A stretch of 64,000 nt of DNA. Source: Amycolatopsis regifaucium (GTDB lineage Bacteria; Actinomycetota; Actinomycetes; Mycobacteriales; Pseudonocardiaceae). Positions 1 through 8,170 of the stretch are shown here, in pieces; the stretch's first letter is position 1; each line of letters begins with the position of its first letter. The stretch covers positions 324,008 to 388,007 of the forward strand of contig NZ_LQCI01000051.1 in assembly GCF_001613935.1 (NCBI RefSeq), written 5' to 3'. The notes beneath the pieces were generated by a model, which worked only from the letters and a program-made list of their open reading frames with translations, ran no database searches and was not told the DNA's origin. The position numbers and the translations under genes were made by a program.

Positions 1-670
1 CGGACACGATGGCGATCGTCGACTTGTCCGCGCGGTTGGCGCCGGTCTCGACGACGTTCGGGTTGTTCGTGCGCAGGTTCGGGTTGCCGGAGAACTTCAG
101 CACCGGCTTCGAATACCTGGCGATCTCGTCCTGGGTCAGCTCGTCCGCCACCGTTGCCAAGATATGCAGCAGGTAGAGCGGGATGCCGATCTCATAGGTG
201 TACCAGTTGCCGATCTCGGCGGTCTTCTCGCTGTACTGATCGCTGGTGTACAACAGTTCCAGCGCCGCCTTGATCCGGCCGAGCACGGCGGGATCACCGG
301 CCAGCGCACCGCCGGGGGTGCCCCAGTTGACCGCGATCGCGCGCAACCGCGCGTACATCGACGTGGTGAACTCGCTGCCCGGTCCGAGCGGGAGGTCCTT
401 CCACAGTGGACCGCCGCCGACCGTCATGCTGTCGTGGTAGGCCTTCGCGACCCTGTCCAGGTTCGCCAGCGCGGCCGTCCGCTCCGCCGACGGCCGGTTG
501 ATCCCGGTCTGCAGCTCGCGATAGCCGGTGACGATGGACGACATCCCCGCAGGAGACGGAGAAGCGGCGAACGAGGGACGGGTGATCGCGGTCGACAGCG
601 CGACCGAAGCGGCCGCGGCCGCTCCTCCACGCAAGGCGGTTCTCCGGTCCACGTAACCGAATCCGGGCAT
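1..670 (-). CDS. PL8 family polysaccharide lyase, Tat-exported (truncated by window edge)
   Basis: This is the N-terminal 223 codons of a secreted polysaccharide lyase family 8 enzyme. The family includes hyaluronate, chondroitin AC and xanthan lyases, which cleave uronic-acid-containing glycans by beta-elimination. The ATG at 670 opens a twin-arginine signal (VDRRTALRGG, then an Ala-rich hydrophobic stretch to about residue 36). The mature part shows the alpha-toroid signatures NWYTYEIGIPLYLLHIL and, near the edge, ETGANRADKS. The catalytic Asn/His/Tyr lie beyond the window. Its position just downstream of a uronate/glucarate catabolic operon suggests it releases uronate-containing oligosaccharides outside the cell (inference). 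Substrate specificity cannot be read from this fragment. A long hairpin at 729-776 separates it from the operon, so it may be transcribed separately. Confidence 0.85.
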   Translation of the reverse strand, partial: MPGFGYVDRRTALRGGAAAAASVALSTAITRPSFAASPSPAGMSSIVTGYRELQTGINRPSAERTAALANLDRVAKAYHDSMTVGGGPLWKDLPLGPGSEFTTSMYARLRAIAVNWGTPGGALAGDPAVLGRIKAALELLYTSDQYSEKTAEIGNWYTYEIGIPLYLLHILATVADELTQDEIARYSKPVLKFSGNPNLRTNNPNVVETGANRADKSTIAIVS

Positions 671-728
671 GACGGGGCCTCCCAAGGGGTCGAAAGACGG
701 CAACAAGGGGCGGCGGCGTGGTGAAGCG

Positions 729-776
729 GCTCGTGAGTGATTTGGGTCGTCAGGACGACCCAAATCACTCACGAGC
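729..776. terminator. 23-bp perfect hairpin with 2-nt loop
   Basis: Positions 729-751 are the exact reverse complement of 754-776, with only AG between them. The arm begins GCTCGTGAGTGATTTGG. It lies immediately after the aldehyde dehydrogenase stop codon at 780 (minus strand) and before the PL8 lyase start. No T-tract follows, so it is not a textbook intrinsic terminator, but the position suits transcription termination or 3'-end protection. The TCGTGAGTG word recurs in degenerate form at about 9041 and in the hairpin at 9570-9615, so it probably belongs to a dispersed repeat family. Confidence 0.8.
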
Positions 777-779
777 TTT

Positions 780-2237
780 CTAGCGTTTCCCGTCGGTCCT
801 GCGGGGCAGACCCCACGGGTTGTTCTCCTGCAACGGTTCCGGCAGCAGCGCGTCGGGGAAGCCCTGCCAGGCGATCGGTCGCAGGAACCGCTCGATCGCG
901 GCGGTGCCGACCGAGGTGCTGGTCGGCGCGGTGGTCGCCGGGTAGGGACCACCGTGTTCCTGTGCCCAGGTGACCGTGACACCGGTCGGCCAGTCGTTCC
1001 ACAGCAGGCGGCCGGCGACCCGGGTCAACGAGGGAAGGACGGGGCGAATCCAGTCCACATCGGACTCTTCACCCTGGATGGTCGCGGTGAGCCCGGGTTC
1101 CATCACCCCGAGCAGACTGATCAGCTCGGCCCGATCGGCGTAGGTGACGATCAGCGACGCCGGGCCGAAGCACTCCTCGCGGACGGTGTCGCCGTCGGCG
1201 AGAAAGGCCTTGGCGGTGGTGGCGAGCAGGGTCGCGCCGTGCGAGATCCCTTCCGTGCCACCGGACTCGGACAGTACCTCGACACCCTCGACCTCACTCA
1301 GCTTCGCCAGCCCTTCGGCGAAGCCTGCCGCGATGCGCTCGTTGAGCATCGGCTGCGCCGGGATCGTCGAGACGGCCTCGCGCAGCGTGTCTTCCAGCCC
1401 GTGCCCCTCGGGAAGGAACAGCAGACCCGGCTTGGTGCAGAACTGGCCGGCACCGAGGGTGAACGAACCCGCGTAGCCCTTGGCGATCGCCTCACCGCGG
1501 GCGTCGATCGCGGCCTGCGTGACGACGACCGGGTTGACACTGCCGAGCTCGCCGTAGAACGGGATCGGCGACGGCCGCGAGGTCGCGATGTCGAACAGCG
1601 CGCGCCCGCCCGGAACCGAGCCGGTGAACGACGCCGCCTGGATCCGCGGGTCCTTCAGCGCCGTCACGCCGTTCTGCTGGCCGTAGATGACCGCGAAGAT
1701 CCCCTCCGGGGCGCCCGCCTTGACCAGCGCCTCACGGAGGACCTCGCCGGTGCGGGCGGACAGCTCGGGGTGCCCGGAGTGTGCCTTGAGCACCACGGGG
1801 CAGCCGGCCGCCAGCGCCGACGCGGTGTCACCGCCCGCGACACTGAACGCGAACGGGAAGTTGCTGGCGGCGAACACCAGCACCGGACCGATCGGCGTGA
1901 GCAACCGCCGGATGTCCGGCCGCGGGCCCATCGGCCACGCGGCGTCCGCGTGGTCGACGGTGGCGCCGAGGAACGCACCGTCGGCCAGTACCTCACCGAA
2001 CAGGCGCAGCTGGAACGTCGTGCGCTTCAGCTCTCCCTGCAGGCGCGGGGCGGCCGGGAGGTGCGTCTCCTCGGCCGCGAGCGCGATCAATTCGTCGGCG
2101 GCCGCGTCGAGGGCGTCCGCCGCGGCGTTCAGCCAGTCGGCGCGCTGGGCTGGGGTCGCGGCAGCCGCCGTGCCCGCCGCATCGGCGGCGGCCGCGAGGA
2201 TCTGGTCGAGCGTGGCGGGATCTGTTGCCTGGCTCAT
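780..2237 (-). CDS. Aldehyde dehydrogenase, probable 2,5-dioxovalerate (alpha-ketoglutarate semialdehyde) dehydrogenase
   Basis: This 485-residue NAD(P)-dependent aldehyde dehydrogenase most likely oxidises 2-oxoglutarate semialdehyde to 2-oxoglutarate, the last step of oxidative aldarate breakdown. Visible features are the nucleotide-binding FTGSVPGGRALF near residue 204, the general base in FYGELGSVNP (about Glu230), and the nucleophile in GAGQFCTKPG (about Cys267). Length and spacing fit the KGSADH type III / AldH(NADP) group rather than classical betaine-type enzymes. The ATG at 2237 is preceded by AGGAGAAG. It is the last gene of the minus-strand run symporter - KDG dehydratase - glucarate dehydratase - unknown - ALDH, which supports the substrate. 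Context rather than a specificity residue drives the substrate call. Confidence 0.85.
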   Translation of the reverse strand: MSQATDPATLDQILAAAADAAGTAAAATPAQRADWLNAAADALDAAADELIALAAEETHLPAAPRLQGELKRTTFQLRLFGEVLADGAFLGATVDHADAAWPMGPRPDIRRLLTPIGPVLVFAASNFPFAFSVAGGDTASALAAGCPVVLKAHSGHPELSARTGEVLREALVKAGAPEGIFAVIYGQQNGVTALKDPRIQAASFTGSVPGGRALFDIATSRPSPIPFYGELGSVNPVVVTQAAIDARGEAIAKGYAGSFTLGAGQFCTKPGLLFLPEGHGLEDTLREAVSTIPAQPMLNERIAAGFAEGLAKLSEVEGVEVLSESGGTEGISHGATLLATTAKAFLADGDTVREECFGPASLIVTYADRAELISLLGVMEPGLTATIQGEESDVDWIRPVLPSLTRVAGRLLWNDWPTGVTVTWAQEHGGPYPATTAPTSTSVGTAAIERFLRPIAWQGFPDALLPEPLQENNPWGLPRRTDGKR

Positions 2238-2251
2238 GGGTTCTGCTTCTC

Positions 2252-3397
2252 CTAGAGTTCTTGCGCGGCGCTGACGGCGGCGATGAGGTCCGCCCAGCGC
2301 CCCGGGCCGGCGAGGCCGAGGTGGTACAGGTGCAGTTCGGTGGCGCCTGCCTTGCCGAGTTCGGTGGTGTAGGCCTCGATGTCGGGCACCGGGCTCGCCG
2401 CCACCGCGGTGATGTAGCTGCCCACGGCGACCTTCTCCGGCAGTTTCGCCCGCGCGGTCGCGACGGCGCCCACGCTGGGCCGTCCGGGTGCCCAGTTCTG
2501 CAGCACCACCGCGTCGACGTCGTCCGGGGCCGACGGCGTCAGCCCGGGCAGCGCGCCGGTGATCCACGGGTCCATCGCGCCGTGGAGCACGATCCTGGGC
2601 CCGGACGGGATCTTCGCGATCACTTCGCGCCGGAGCGCGTCTGTGGCCTTTTGCCGGGTGTCGAGCAGGACCTGCCGCAGGGTGGGCAGGATCTTGTCCT
2701 CGGTGGCACGGAGGTCACCGCTGTCGATCAGCCGACGGACCTCGGCGCGCAGCTTGCCCAGTGCCTTCGCCGGGTCTTGACCCGCCTTGGCCCACTCCTC
2801 CAGGCACGCGTCACAGCAGCAGATCGACAGCAGCCGCGCCGTCGCGGGCGACCAGACGCCGTCGGTCTTCTCGTGCTGGTGCTGGTGCACGGCGCCGAGC
2901 GGCCCGCACGCCTCGAGGATCACCGAGGTGAAGTCGAGTCCGGCGAGGCTCTCCGCCGTCACGTTCGCGGCGTATTCGCGGACCGCCTGCTGCCCGGGGC
3001 ACAGCGCCCACGGGTACCGCTCACCGAAACAATTGCGCACGGTGAAATCGGGGAACTCCGTGCCCAGCTGGGAGTTGTGGGTCAGCACGAGCCAGGCCGC
3101 CGCCGGGATGCCCGCCTCGGTCAGCGCCCGGACGGCGTCGCCCGCGCTGTCCCGGCTCTCCACCCAATCCGGTTCGGCCGGCCGCAGCTCTCCCCAGGCG
3201 TCCTCGCGCACCGGCCGGTACAGCGCCGCGTGGCGCGCGACGACCGAGGTGCGGTCCGGCGACCAGGGGGTCGCCGCGCGGGCGCTGTGGTACGACACGG
3301 CGACGGCGACCTCGTCGACGCCGAGTTCCCGTACGCGCTCGACGAATCCTGGATCGTCGACGACGTCCCAAGGGTAGGCGTATCCGGTGACCTTCAC
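2252..3397 (-). CDS. Unidentified protein inside the glucarate operon
   Basis: I do not recognise this 381-residue cytoplasmic protein with confidence. The GTG at 3397 lies 4 nt after the glucarate dehydratase stop, with GGTGGTGACAGG upstream, so the two are translationally linked. Alternating beta-like and helical stretches (VDEVAVAVSYHS, IPAAAWLVLTHNSQLG, DFTSVILEACGPLG, GPRIVLHGAMDPW, DAVVLQNWAPG) look like a TIM barrel resembling glycoside hydrolase or deacetylase folds. A His cluster (VHQHQHEK) and a Cys cluster (ICCCDACLEEW, about residues 190-200) could bind a metal. No signal peptide is seen. Because it sits between the dehydratase and the semialdehyde dehydrogenase, a role in uronate or aldarate metabolism is likely, for example hydrolysing an oligosaccharide or lactone (inference). 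Confidence 0.6.
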   Translation of the reverse strand: MKVTGYAYPWDVVDDPGFVERVRELGVDEVAVAVSYHSARAATPWSPDRTSVVARHAALYRPVREDAWGELRPAEPDWVESRDSAGDAVRALTEAGIPAAAWLVLTHNSQLGTEFPDFTVRNCFGERYPWALCPGQQAVREYAANVTAESLAGLDFTSVILEACGPLGAVHQHQHEKTDGVWSPATARLLSICCCDACLEEWAKAGQDPAKALGKLRAEVRRLIDSGDLRATEDKILPTLRQVLLDTRQKATDALRREVIAKIPSGPRIVLHGAMDPWITGALPGLTPSAPDDVDAVVLQNWAPGRPSVGAVATARAKLPEKVAVGSYITAVAASPVPDIEAYTTELGKAGATELHLYHLGLAGPGRWADLIAAVSAAQEL

Positions 3398-3401
3398 CCT
3401 G

Positions 3402-4658
3402 TCACCACCGCGCCGTATTCGGTTCGAAGTCTCCGACGAACTTCCGCATATAGGTCACGTCATCCCGTTTGGTCTGTCCACATCGGACATAGTCTTCATG
3501 GGCCCGCGCCAGCGCGTCGGGGTCGAGTTCGACCCCCAGCCCCGGTTTGTCGGGCACCGCGACCGCACCGTCGACGAACTCCAGCGCACCCGGGGCGATG
3601 ACGTCGGCCGTCTTCCACGGCCAGTGGGTGTCGCAGGCGTAGGTCAGGTGCGGCGTCGCCGCGGCCACGTGCACCATAGCGGCCAGACTGATCCCGAGAT
3701 GACTGTTCGAATGCATGGAAAGCCCCACGTCGAAGCATTCCGCCGTGGTGGAGAGGGCTTGCGTGTCCCGCAGGCCACCCCAGTAATGATGGTCCGAAAG
3801 TATTACGCCGACCGCTCGCTGCCGGAACGCCGGCTCGATGTCCGCGAAGCGCACGACGCACATGTTGGTGGCCAGCGGCATGTTCGCCTTCTCGGCGACT
3901 CGCGCCATCCCCTCGATGCCCGGGGTCGGGTCTTCGAGGTACTCCAGGACGCCGTCGAGTTCCTCGGCGACCCGGATGCCGGTGTCCACGGTCCACGCCG
4001 CGTTGGGGTCGATCCGCAGCGGGTGGTCCGGGAACGCCTCCGCGAGCGCGCGGATGCCGTCCATCTCCTGGTCGGGATCGAAGGCGCCGCCCTTGAGCTT
4101 GATGGAGCCGAAGCCGTACTCCTCGACCATGCGCCGCGCCTCGCCGACGAGTGCCTCCGGCGTGGTCACCTCGCCCCACGAGTCCTCTTCGGCGCCGATG
4201 TGGGCGCCGAACTTGTAGAACAGGTAGGCGGAGAAGTCGACGGCGTCGCGTGCCTTGCCGCCGAGCAGATCCACCACCGGCCTGCCGAGGTAGTGGCCCT
4301 GCGCGTCGAGCGCGGCCACCTCGAACAGCGAGTACACGCTGGCGACGGTCTTGCTGACGGAGAAGCCGCCGGTGAGCCCGTGCGCGTCGGCGAAGACGAC
4401 CTCGCCGAGGGTGGTGGCGACCTTCCGGCGCAGGCCGGGCAGGTCGAACACGTCCTGGCCCTTGAGTTCCGGCAGCACCTTCCGGACCTGCTCGAGGAAG
4501 GCGAGGTCCCCGTAGGACTCACCCAGGCCGACCACACCGTCCTCGCAGATCAGCTGGACGACGCCGCGCAGCGCGAAGGGCTCGTGCACGCCCATCGCGT
4601 TGAGCAGCGGCGGGTCGGCGAAGGCGACCGGGGTCAGGACGACGTCGAGAATCTTCAT
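3402..4658 (-). CDS. gudD: Glucarate dehydratase (enolase superfamily)
   Basis: This 418-residue enzyme dehydrates D-glucarate (and often L-idarate or galactarate) to 5-keto-4-deoxyglucarate. Enolase-superfamily hallmarks are clear: the SIKLKGG lysine pair near residues 187-189, the metal-ligand segment LRIDPNAAW (Asp217, Asn219), DHHYWGG near 289-295, and the catalytic histidine in LSMHSNSHLGIS (about His316), typical of the GlucD subgroup. It starts with ATG at 4658, 2 nt after the KDG dehydratase stop at 4661-4663. Together with the uronate dehydrogenase at 8171 and the downstream steps, it forms a complete oxidative uronate route. Galactarate specificity cannot be excluded by eye. Confidence 0.92.
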   Translation of the reverse strand: MKILDVVLTPVAFADPPLLNAMGVHEPFALRGVVQLICEDGVVGLGESYGDLAFLEQVRKVLPELKGQDVFDLPGLRRKVATTLGEVVFADAHGLTGGFSVSKTVASVYSLFEVAALDAQGHYLGRPVVDLLGGKARDAVDFSAYLFYKFGAHIGAEEDSWGEVTTPEALVGEARRMVEEYGFGSIKLKGGAFDPDQEMDGIRALAEAFPDHPLRIDPNAAWTVDTGIRVAEELDGVLEYLEDPTPGIEGMARVAEKANMPLATNMCVVRFADIEPAFRQRAVGVILSDHHYWGGLRDTQALSTTAECFDVGLSMHSNSHLGISLAAMVHVAAATPHLTYACDTHWPWKTADVIAPGALEFVDGAVAVPDKPGLGVELDPDALARAHEDYVRCGQTKRDDVTYMRKFVGDFEPNTARW

Positions 4659-4660
4659 CT

Positions 4661-5605
4661 TCAGGCACCGGCCTCGACGGATTTGAGGACGGCGAAGCCG
4701 TCGTCGACGATCTTCTCCAGCCGGGCGATCTGGTCGGCGGTCGGTTCGACCAGCGGCGGCCGGACGGAGCCGACCTTGTCACCCCGCAGGCGCGCGGCGG
4801 CCTTGACCAGCGACACGGCGAAGCCCCGTCCCTCGTCCCGCAACGCCACCAGCGGCAGGTAGAACCCGGCGAGCAGCGCCTCCATGACGGCGTCATCGTG
4901 CTCGGCGAGCGCGCGGTGGAACCGGGCCGCGATCTCGGGCGCGAAGCAGTGCACGGCCGAGGAGTACCGGGCCACGCCGATGGCGGAGTAAGCGCGAGCG
5001 GAGACCTCCGCGGTCGGAAGACCGTTGAAGAACAGGAAGTCCCGCGCGCGGTCGGTGCCGGCCGAGCGGATGGTGGTGATGATCCGGCTCATCAGTTCGA
5101 CGTCGCCGAAGCCGTCCTTGAGGCCCACCACCGAGGGGATGTCGAGGAGGGCGGCCGCGGATTCCGGGGTGAAGACCCCGGTGGAACGGTGGTAGACGAT
5201 CACCGGGATCGAAGAATCCCCGACGGCGTAACGAACGTGGTCGACCAGCCCCGACGGCGGGCCGGTGATCAGGTAGGGCGGCAGGAGGAGGACGCCGTCC
5301 GCGCCGTCCGCCTCCGCCGCCGCGATCCCGGCACGGGCCGACGACGCGCCGCCGCCGGCCCCGACCCAGACCGGTACGCGCCCGGCGACGACCTCACGAG
5401 CCTTGCGCAGGATCGCCGCGTGCTCGTCCGGGGACAGCGAGCTGAATTCGCCCGTACCGCAGGCGACGAACAGCGCGCCGGCTCCGGCGGCCACGTGGCT
5501 CTCGACGTTCTCCGCGAACGCGTCGAGGTTGAGTTCCAGCCCCTCGGTGAAGGGGGTCAGCGGGAACGCCAGTAGGCCGTCGAGTTCGATCTTGGGCTGT
5601 GCCAT
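4661..5605 (-). CDS. kdgD: 5-dehydro-4-deoxyglucarate dehydratase (decarboxylating), DHDPS family
   Basis: This 314-residue class I aldolase-type enzyme converts 5-keto-4-deoxyglucarate to 2-oxoglutarate semialdehyde, CO2 and water. The DapA/NAL-family features are the Schiff-base lysine in VVGLKDGFGD (about Lys163), the assisting tyrosine in IPVIVYHRS (about Tyr138), and the substrate-carboxylate loop CGTGEFSSL near residues 49-57. GTGEF and GLKDGFGD fit KDG dehydratase better than dihydrodipicolinate synthase, as does the neighbouring glucarate dehydratase. The ATG at 5605 follows a GAAAGAGAAA purine tract. It lies 46 nt downstream of the symporter in the same minus-strand operon. Confidence 0.9.
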   Translation of the reverse strand: MAQPKIELDGLLAFPLTPFTEGLELNLDAFAENVESHVAAGAGALFVACGTGEFSSLSPDEHAAILRKAREVVAGRVPVWVGAGGGASSARAGIAAAEADGADGVLLLPPYLITGPPSGLVDHVRYAVGDSSIPVIVYHRSTGVFTPESAAALLDIPSVVGLKDGFGDVELMSRIITTIRSAGTDRARDFLFFNGLPTAEVSARAYSAIGVARYSSAVHCFAPEIAARFHRALAEHDDAVMEALLAGFYLPLVALRDEGRGFAVSLVKAAARLRGDKVGSVRPPLVEPTADQIARLEKIVDDGFAVLKSVEAGA

Positions 5606-5651
5606 GGATTTCTCTTTCGTTCTTTGTGGATGGTCCCGGGTACGGGCCCGG

Positions 5652-7163
5652 TCAGGCGGGCACGGTGGTGCCGTCCTGCGACTTGCGGGGTAGGACGTCG
5701 TCGTCACGGTCGATCGTGTCGATGATCGCGTCGGTGCCGGCCTTGCGCTCGGGCATGAGGTAGCCGAGCCCGATGAACAGCGCCAGCGAGACCAGGATCG
5801 GGGTGGAGACGGTGACCGCGAGGGTGGCGTTGTAGCCGTAGTAAGCGATCGCGTAGGCGATGAGACCGCCCGCCCACGAGATGAGCGCCGCACGGGAACC
5901 GGACCGGCGGAACGCGGGGAGCATGCCCAGCAGCAGCGGCACCGAGATCGGGCCCATCAGCGCCGCGACCCAGAGCACCACGATACCCAGCACCCCACCG
6001 AGTTTCTCGGCCTGCGTGGCGACCGCCATGGTCAGCACGACGAAGATCACCGTCGAAACCCGGGCGGCGAGCAGCCCCTGGGATTCGGTGAAGTTCTTCG
6101 CCTTCTTCCACAGCACCGGCATCATGTCGCGGGTGATGACCGCGGAGATCGCGTTGGCGTCGGAGGAGACCATCGCCATGGTGTGCGAGAAGATGCCCGC
6201 GAGCACGAGCCCGACCAGCCCCGGCGGGAGGAACGTCGTGGTCATGATCGCGTAGGCGTTGTTGGGGTTGGAGATGTTCGGGATCAGCAGCGGGGCGGCG
6301 AACATCGGGAACATCATCACCAGCGGCCACACCAGGTACAGGATCGAGGAGAGCCGCGCGCCACGCCGGGCTTCGAAGGTGTTCGGCGCGGCCATGTAGC
6401 GCTGCGCCAGGTTCCACATACCGCCGTTGTACTCCAGGGTCTTCACCAGCACGTAGACGAGCAACACGACGGTGGTGAACTTCGACGTCGTCGGATTGAG
6501 GTGGCTCGGCGGGAGGTCGCGCCACACGGTCCACAGCCCGGAGACGCCACCGAGCTTGTCCAGCACGACCCACAGCATCACGATCGCGGCGATGGCCTGG
6601 ATGACGAACTGGCCGAAGTCGGTGAGCGCGTCGGCCCAGAGGCCGCCGACGGTGCAGTAGATCAACGTGATCGAGCCGGTGATGATGATGCCCCAGGTGT
6701 AGGGCACGCCCGCGAAGACGTTGAGGATCGTCGCGACCGCGAACCACTTGGCCGCGATGTCGAAGATCTTCAGCAGGCTGCCGCTCCAGGCCAGCGCCTG
6801 CTGGGTGGGCACGTTGAAGCGTTTGGCCAGGTACTCCAGCGGCGACGAGACGCCCAGCTTCGAGCGCAGGCGGTTCCAGCGTGAGGCGAACAGCCAGCTG
6901 CCGATGCCGACGCCGATACCGATGCTGGCCATGCCCCAGAAATAGACCGTGATGCCGTCGGTGTACGCGACGCCCGCGTACGCGACGAAGAGCACCGCGC
7001 TGTAGCCGGACATGTGGTGGGAGATCCCGGCCAGCCACCACGGCATCTTCCCGCCGGCGGTGAAGAAGTCACTGACCGTGTTGACCCGGCTGTGTGACCA
7101 CAGGCCGATCACCACCATCAGCACGAAATACGCGGACACCATGATCCAGTCCAGCAAATGCAC
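5652..7163 (-). CDS. Sodium:solute symporter (SSF family), probable uronate or aldarate importer
   Basis: This 503-residue integral membrane protein has about 13 hydrophobic segments and belongs to the sodium:solute symporter family (LeuT fold). The first helix is WIMVSAYFVLMVVIGLWSH, followed by the SSF-type DFFTAGGKMPWWLAGISHHMSGYSA. I chose the GTG at 7163 because AAAGGAG lies 8 nt upstream and the longer reading adds a charged, unconserved tail. As the first gene of the minus-strand glucarate operon, it probably takes up the acid sugar that the operon catabolises (inference). It is divergent from the IclR gene, with shared candidate operators between them. Confidence 0.85.
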   Translation of the reverse strand: MHLLDWIMVSAYFVLMVVIGLWSHSRVNTVSDFFTAGGKMPWWLAGISHHMSGYSAVLFVAYAGVAYTDGITVYFWGMASIGIGVGIGSWLFASRWNRLRSKLGVSSPLEYLAKRFNVPTQQALAWSGSLLKIFDIAAKWFAVATILNVFAGVPYTWGIIITGSITLIYCTVGGLWADALTDFGQFVIQAIAAIVMLWVVLDKLGGVSGLWTVWRDLPPSHLNPTTSKFTTVVLLVYVLVKTLEYNGGMWNLAQRYMAAPNTFEARRGARLSSILYLVWPLVMMFPMFAAPLLIPNISNPNNAYAIMTTTFLPPGLVGLVLAGIFSHTMAMVSSDANAISAVITRDMMPVLWKKAKNFTESQGLLAARVSTVIFVVLTMAVATQAEKLGGVLGIVVLWVAALMGPISVPLLLGMLPAFRRSGSRAALISWAGGLIAYAIAYYGYNATLAVTVSTPILVSLALFIGLGYLMPERKAGTDAIIDTIDRDDDVLPRKSQDGTTVPA

Positions 7164-7205
7164 CGCTGACTCCTTTCCGCGTCCACGACGATGCGGCCCA
7201 GTACT

Positions 7206-7258
7206 GTTCACATCCATGAACGGAGTCTGTTATAGTGATTATGTTCATCCATAAGAAC
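7206..7258. promoter_or_regulatory. Candidate IclR operators in the divergent promoter region
   Basis: Two similar 16-bp inverted repeats lie between the divergent symporter and IclR genes: GTTCACATCCATGAAC (7206-7221) and GTTCATCCATAAGAAC (7243-7258). Both have GTTC/GAAC ends and an internal ATCCAT. The stretch between them is the only AT-rich part of the intergenic region (TTATAGTGATTATG) and probably holds the -10 elements. Family knowledge: IclR regulators usually bind such palindromes in divergent promoters. Binding itself is inferred. Confidence 0.5.
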
Positions 7259-7318
7259 GCTGTTCGGGACGCTAATATGGCCAGAGTCACAAGTCAACGG
7301 CCGGATGGAGGAGCGCGG

Positions 7319-8134
7319 ATGCCGCAGCAGGAAGCCCCCGCTGTCATGGTGGCGAACGGCGCGTCCGCGTCCGAGCCCGCCGGGGTGAAGTCGGCACGGC
7401 GGGCGATCGACCTGATCGAGACCTTCGCCGCCAACGACGTCTGGCTTTCCCTTTCGGATCTCCACGCGCGCACGGGTTTCCCGAGGTCGAGCCTGCACGG
7501 CTTGCTGCGCACGCTGCTCGAAGCCGGCTGGCTGGAAGTGGACACCAACACCGCCCGCTACCGCCTCGGCGTGCGCGCGCTGATCTGCGGCACGGCCTAC
7601 CTCGACCGCGACCCGGTCGTCCCGTTCGCGACGGAGGCGCTGGAGCGGATCCGGGAGAAGACCGGTTTCACCGCGCACTTCGCGCGCCGCGAGGGCACCG
7701 ACGTCGTCTACCTGGAGACGCGGGAGTCACGGCACTCGACGCATCTCGTCTCCCGCGTCGGCCGCACGCTGCCCACGCACGCGACCGCGCTGGGGAAGGC
7801 ATTGCTGGCCGAACTGACGCACGACGAGATCGACGACCTCCTGACCGGAGAGCTGTCGGCGCTGACCCCGAACACCATCACCACGGTCGAGGCGCTGCAC
7901 GCCGAATGCGCGAAGACCCGCGAGCGCGGCTACGCGGCGGAAATCGAGGAAGGCAGCCTCGGCGTCCGGTGTGTGGCGGCCGTGATCCCCTACCGCATTC
8001 CCGGCACGGACGCGATCAGTTGCTCCATGCCGGTCACCGAAGTCACCGACGCCGACGCTCAGCACGTCGGCGAACTCCTCGCCGAAATCACCGCCGAGCT
8101 CGGCCAGCAGCTGCGCCGCGCCGGTATCCGCTGA
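7319..8134 (+). CDS. IclR family transcriptional regulator
   Basis: This 271-residue regulator has an N-terminal winged helix-turn-helix (about residues 20-85, with LSLSDLHARTGFPRSSLHGLLRTLLEAGWLEV split across strand and helices). A C-terminal GAF-like effector domain follows, with FTAHFARREGTDVVYLE, LPTHATALGKALLAEL and EEGSLGVRCVAAVIPYRIPG. The ATG at 7319 is chosen because a perfect GGAGGAG lies 5 nt upstream; in-frame upstream codons lack a site. It diverges from the transporter operon and precedes uronate dehydrogenase by 36 nt, so it most likely controls both in response to a uronate or aldarate (inference). Confidence 0.88.
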   Translation: MPQQEAPAVMVANGASASEPAGVKSARRAIDLIETFAANDVWLSLSDLHARTGFPRSSLHGLLRTLLEAGWLEVDTNTARYRLGVRALICGTAYLDRDPVVPFATEALERIREKTGFTAHFARREGTDVVYLETRESRHSTHLVSRVGRTLPTHATALGKALLAELTHDEIDDLLTGELSALTPNTITTVEALHAECAKTRERGYAAEIEEGSLGVRCVAAVIPYRIPGTDAISCSMPVTEVTDADAQHVGELLAEITAELGQQLRRAGIR

Positions 8135-8170
8135 TCATTCCCGTTCTTCACGCACAGACAAGGGGCTTCC

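Noticed and set aside
2252..3397. Assigning the unknown glucarate-operon protein to a named glycoside hydrolase family
   Set aside because: The barrel-like pattern is suggestive, but I see no family-specific catalytic motif.
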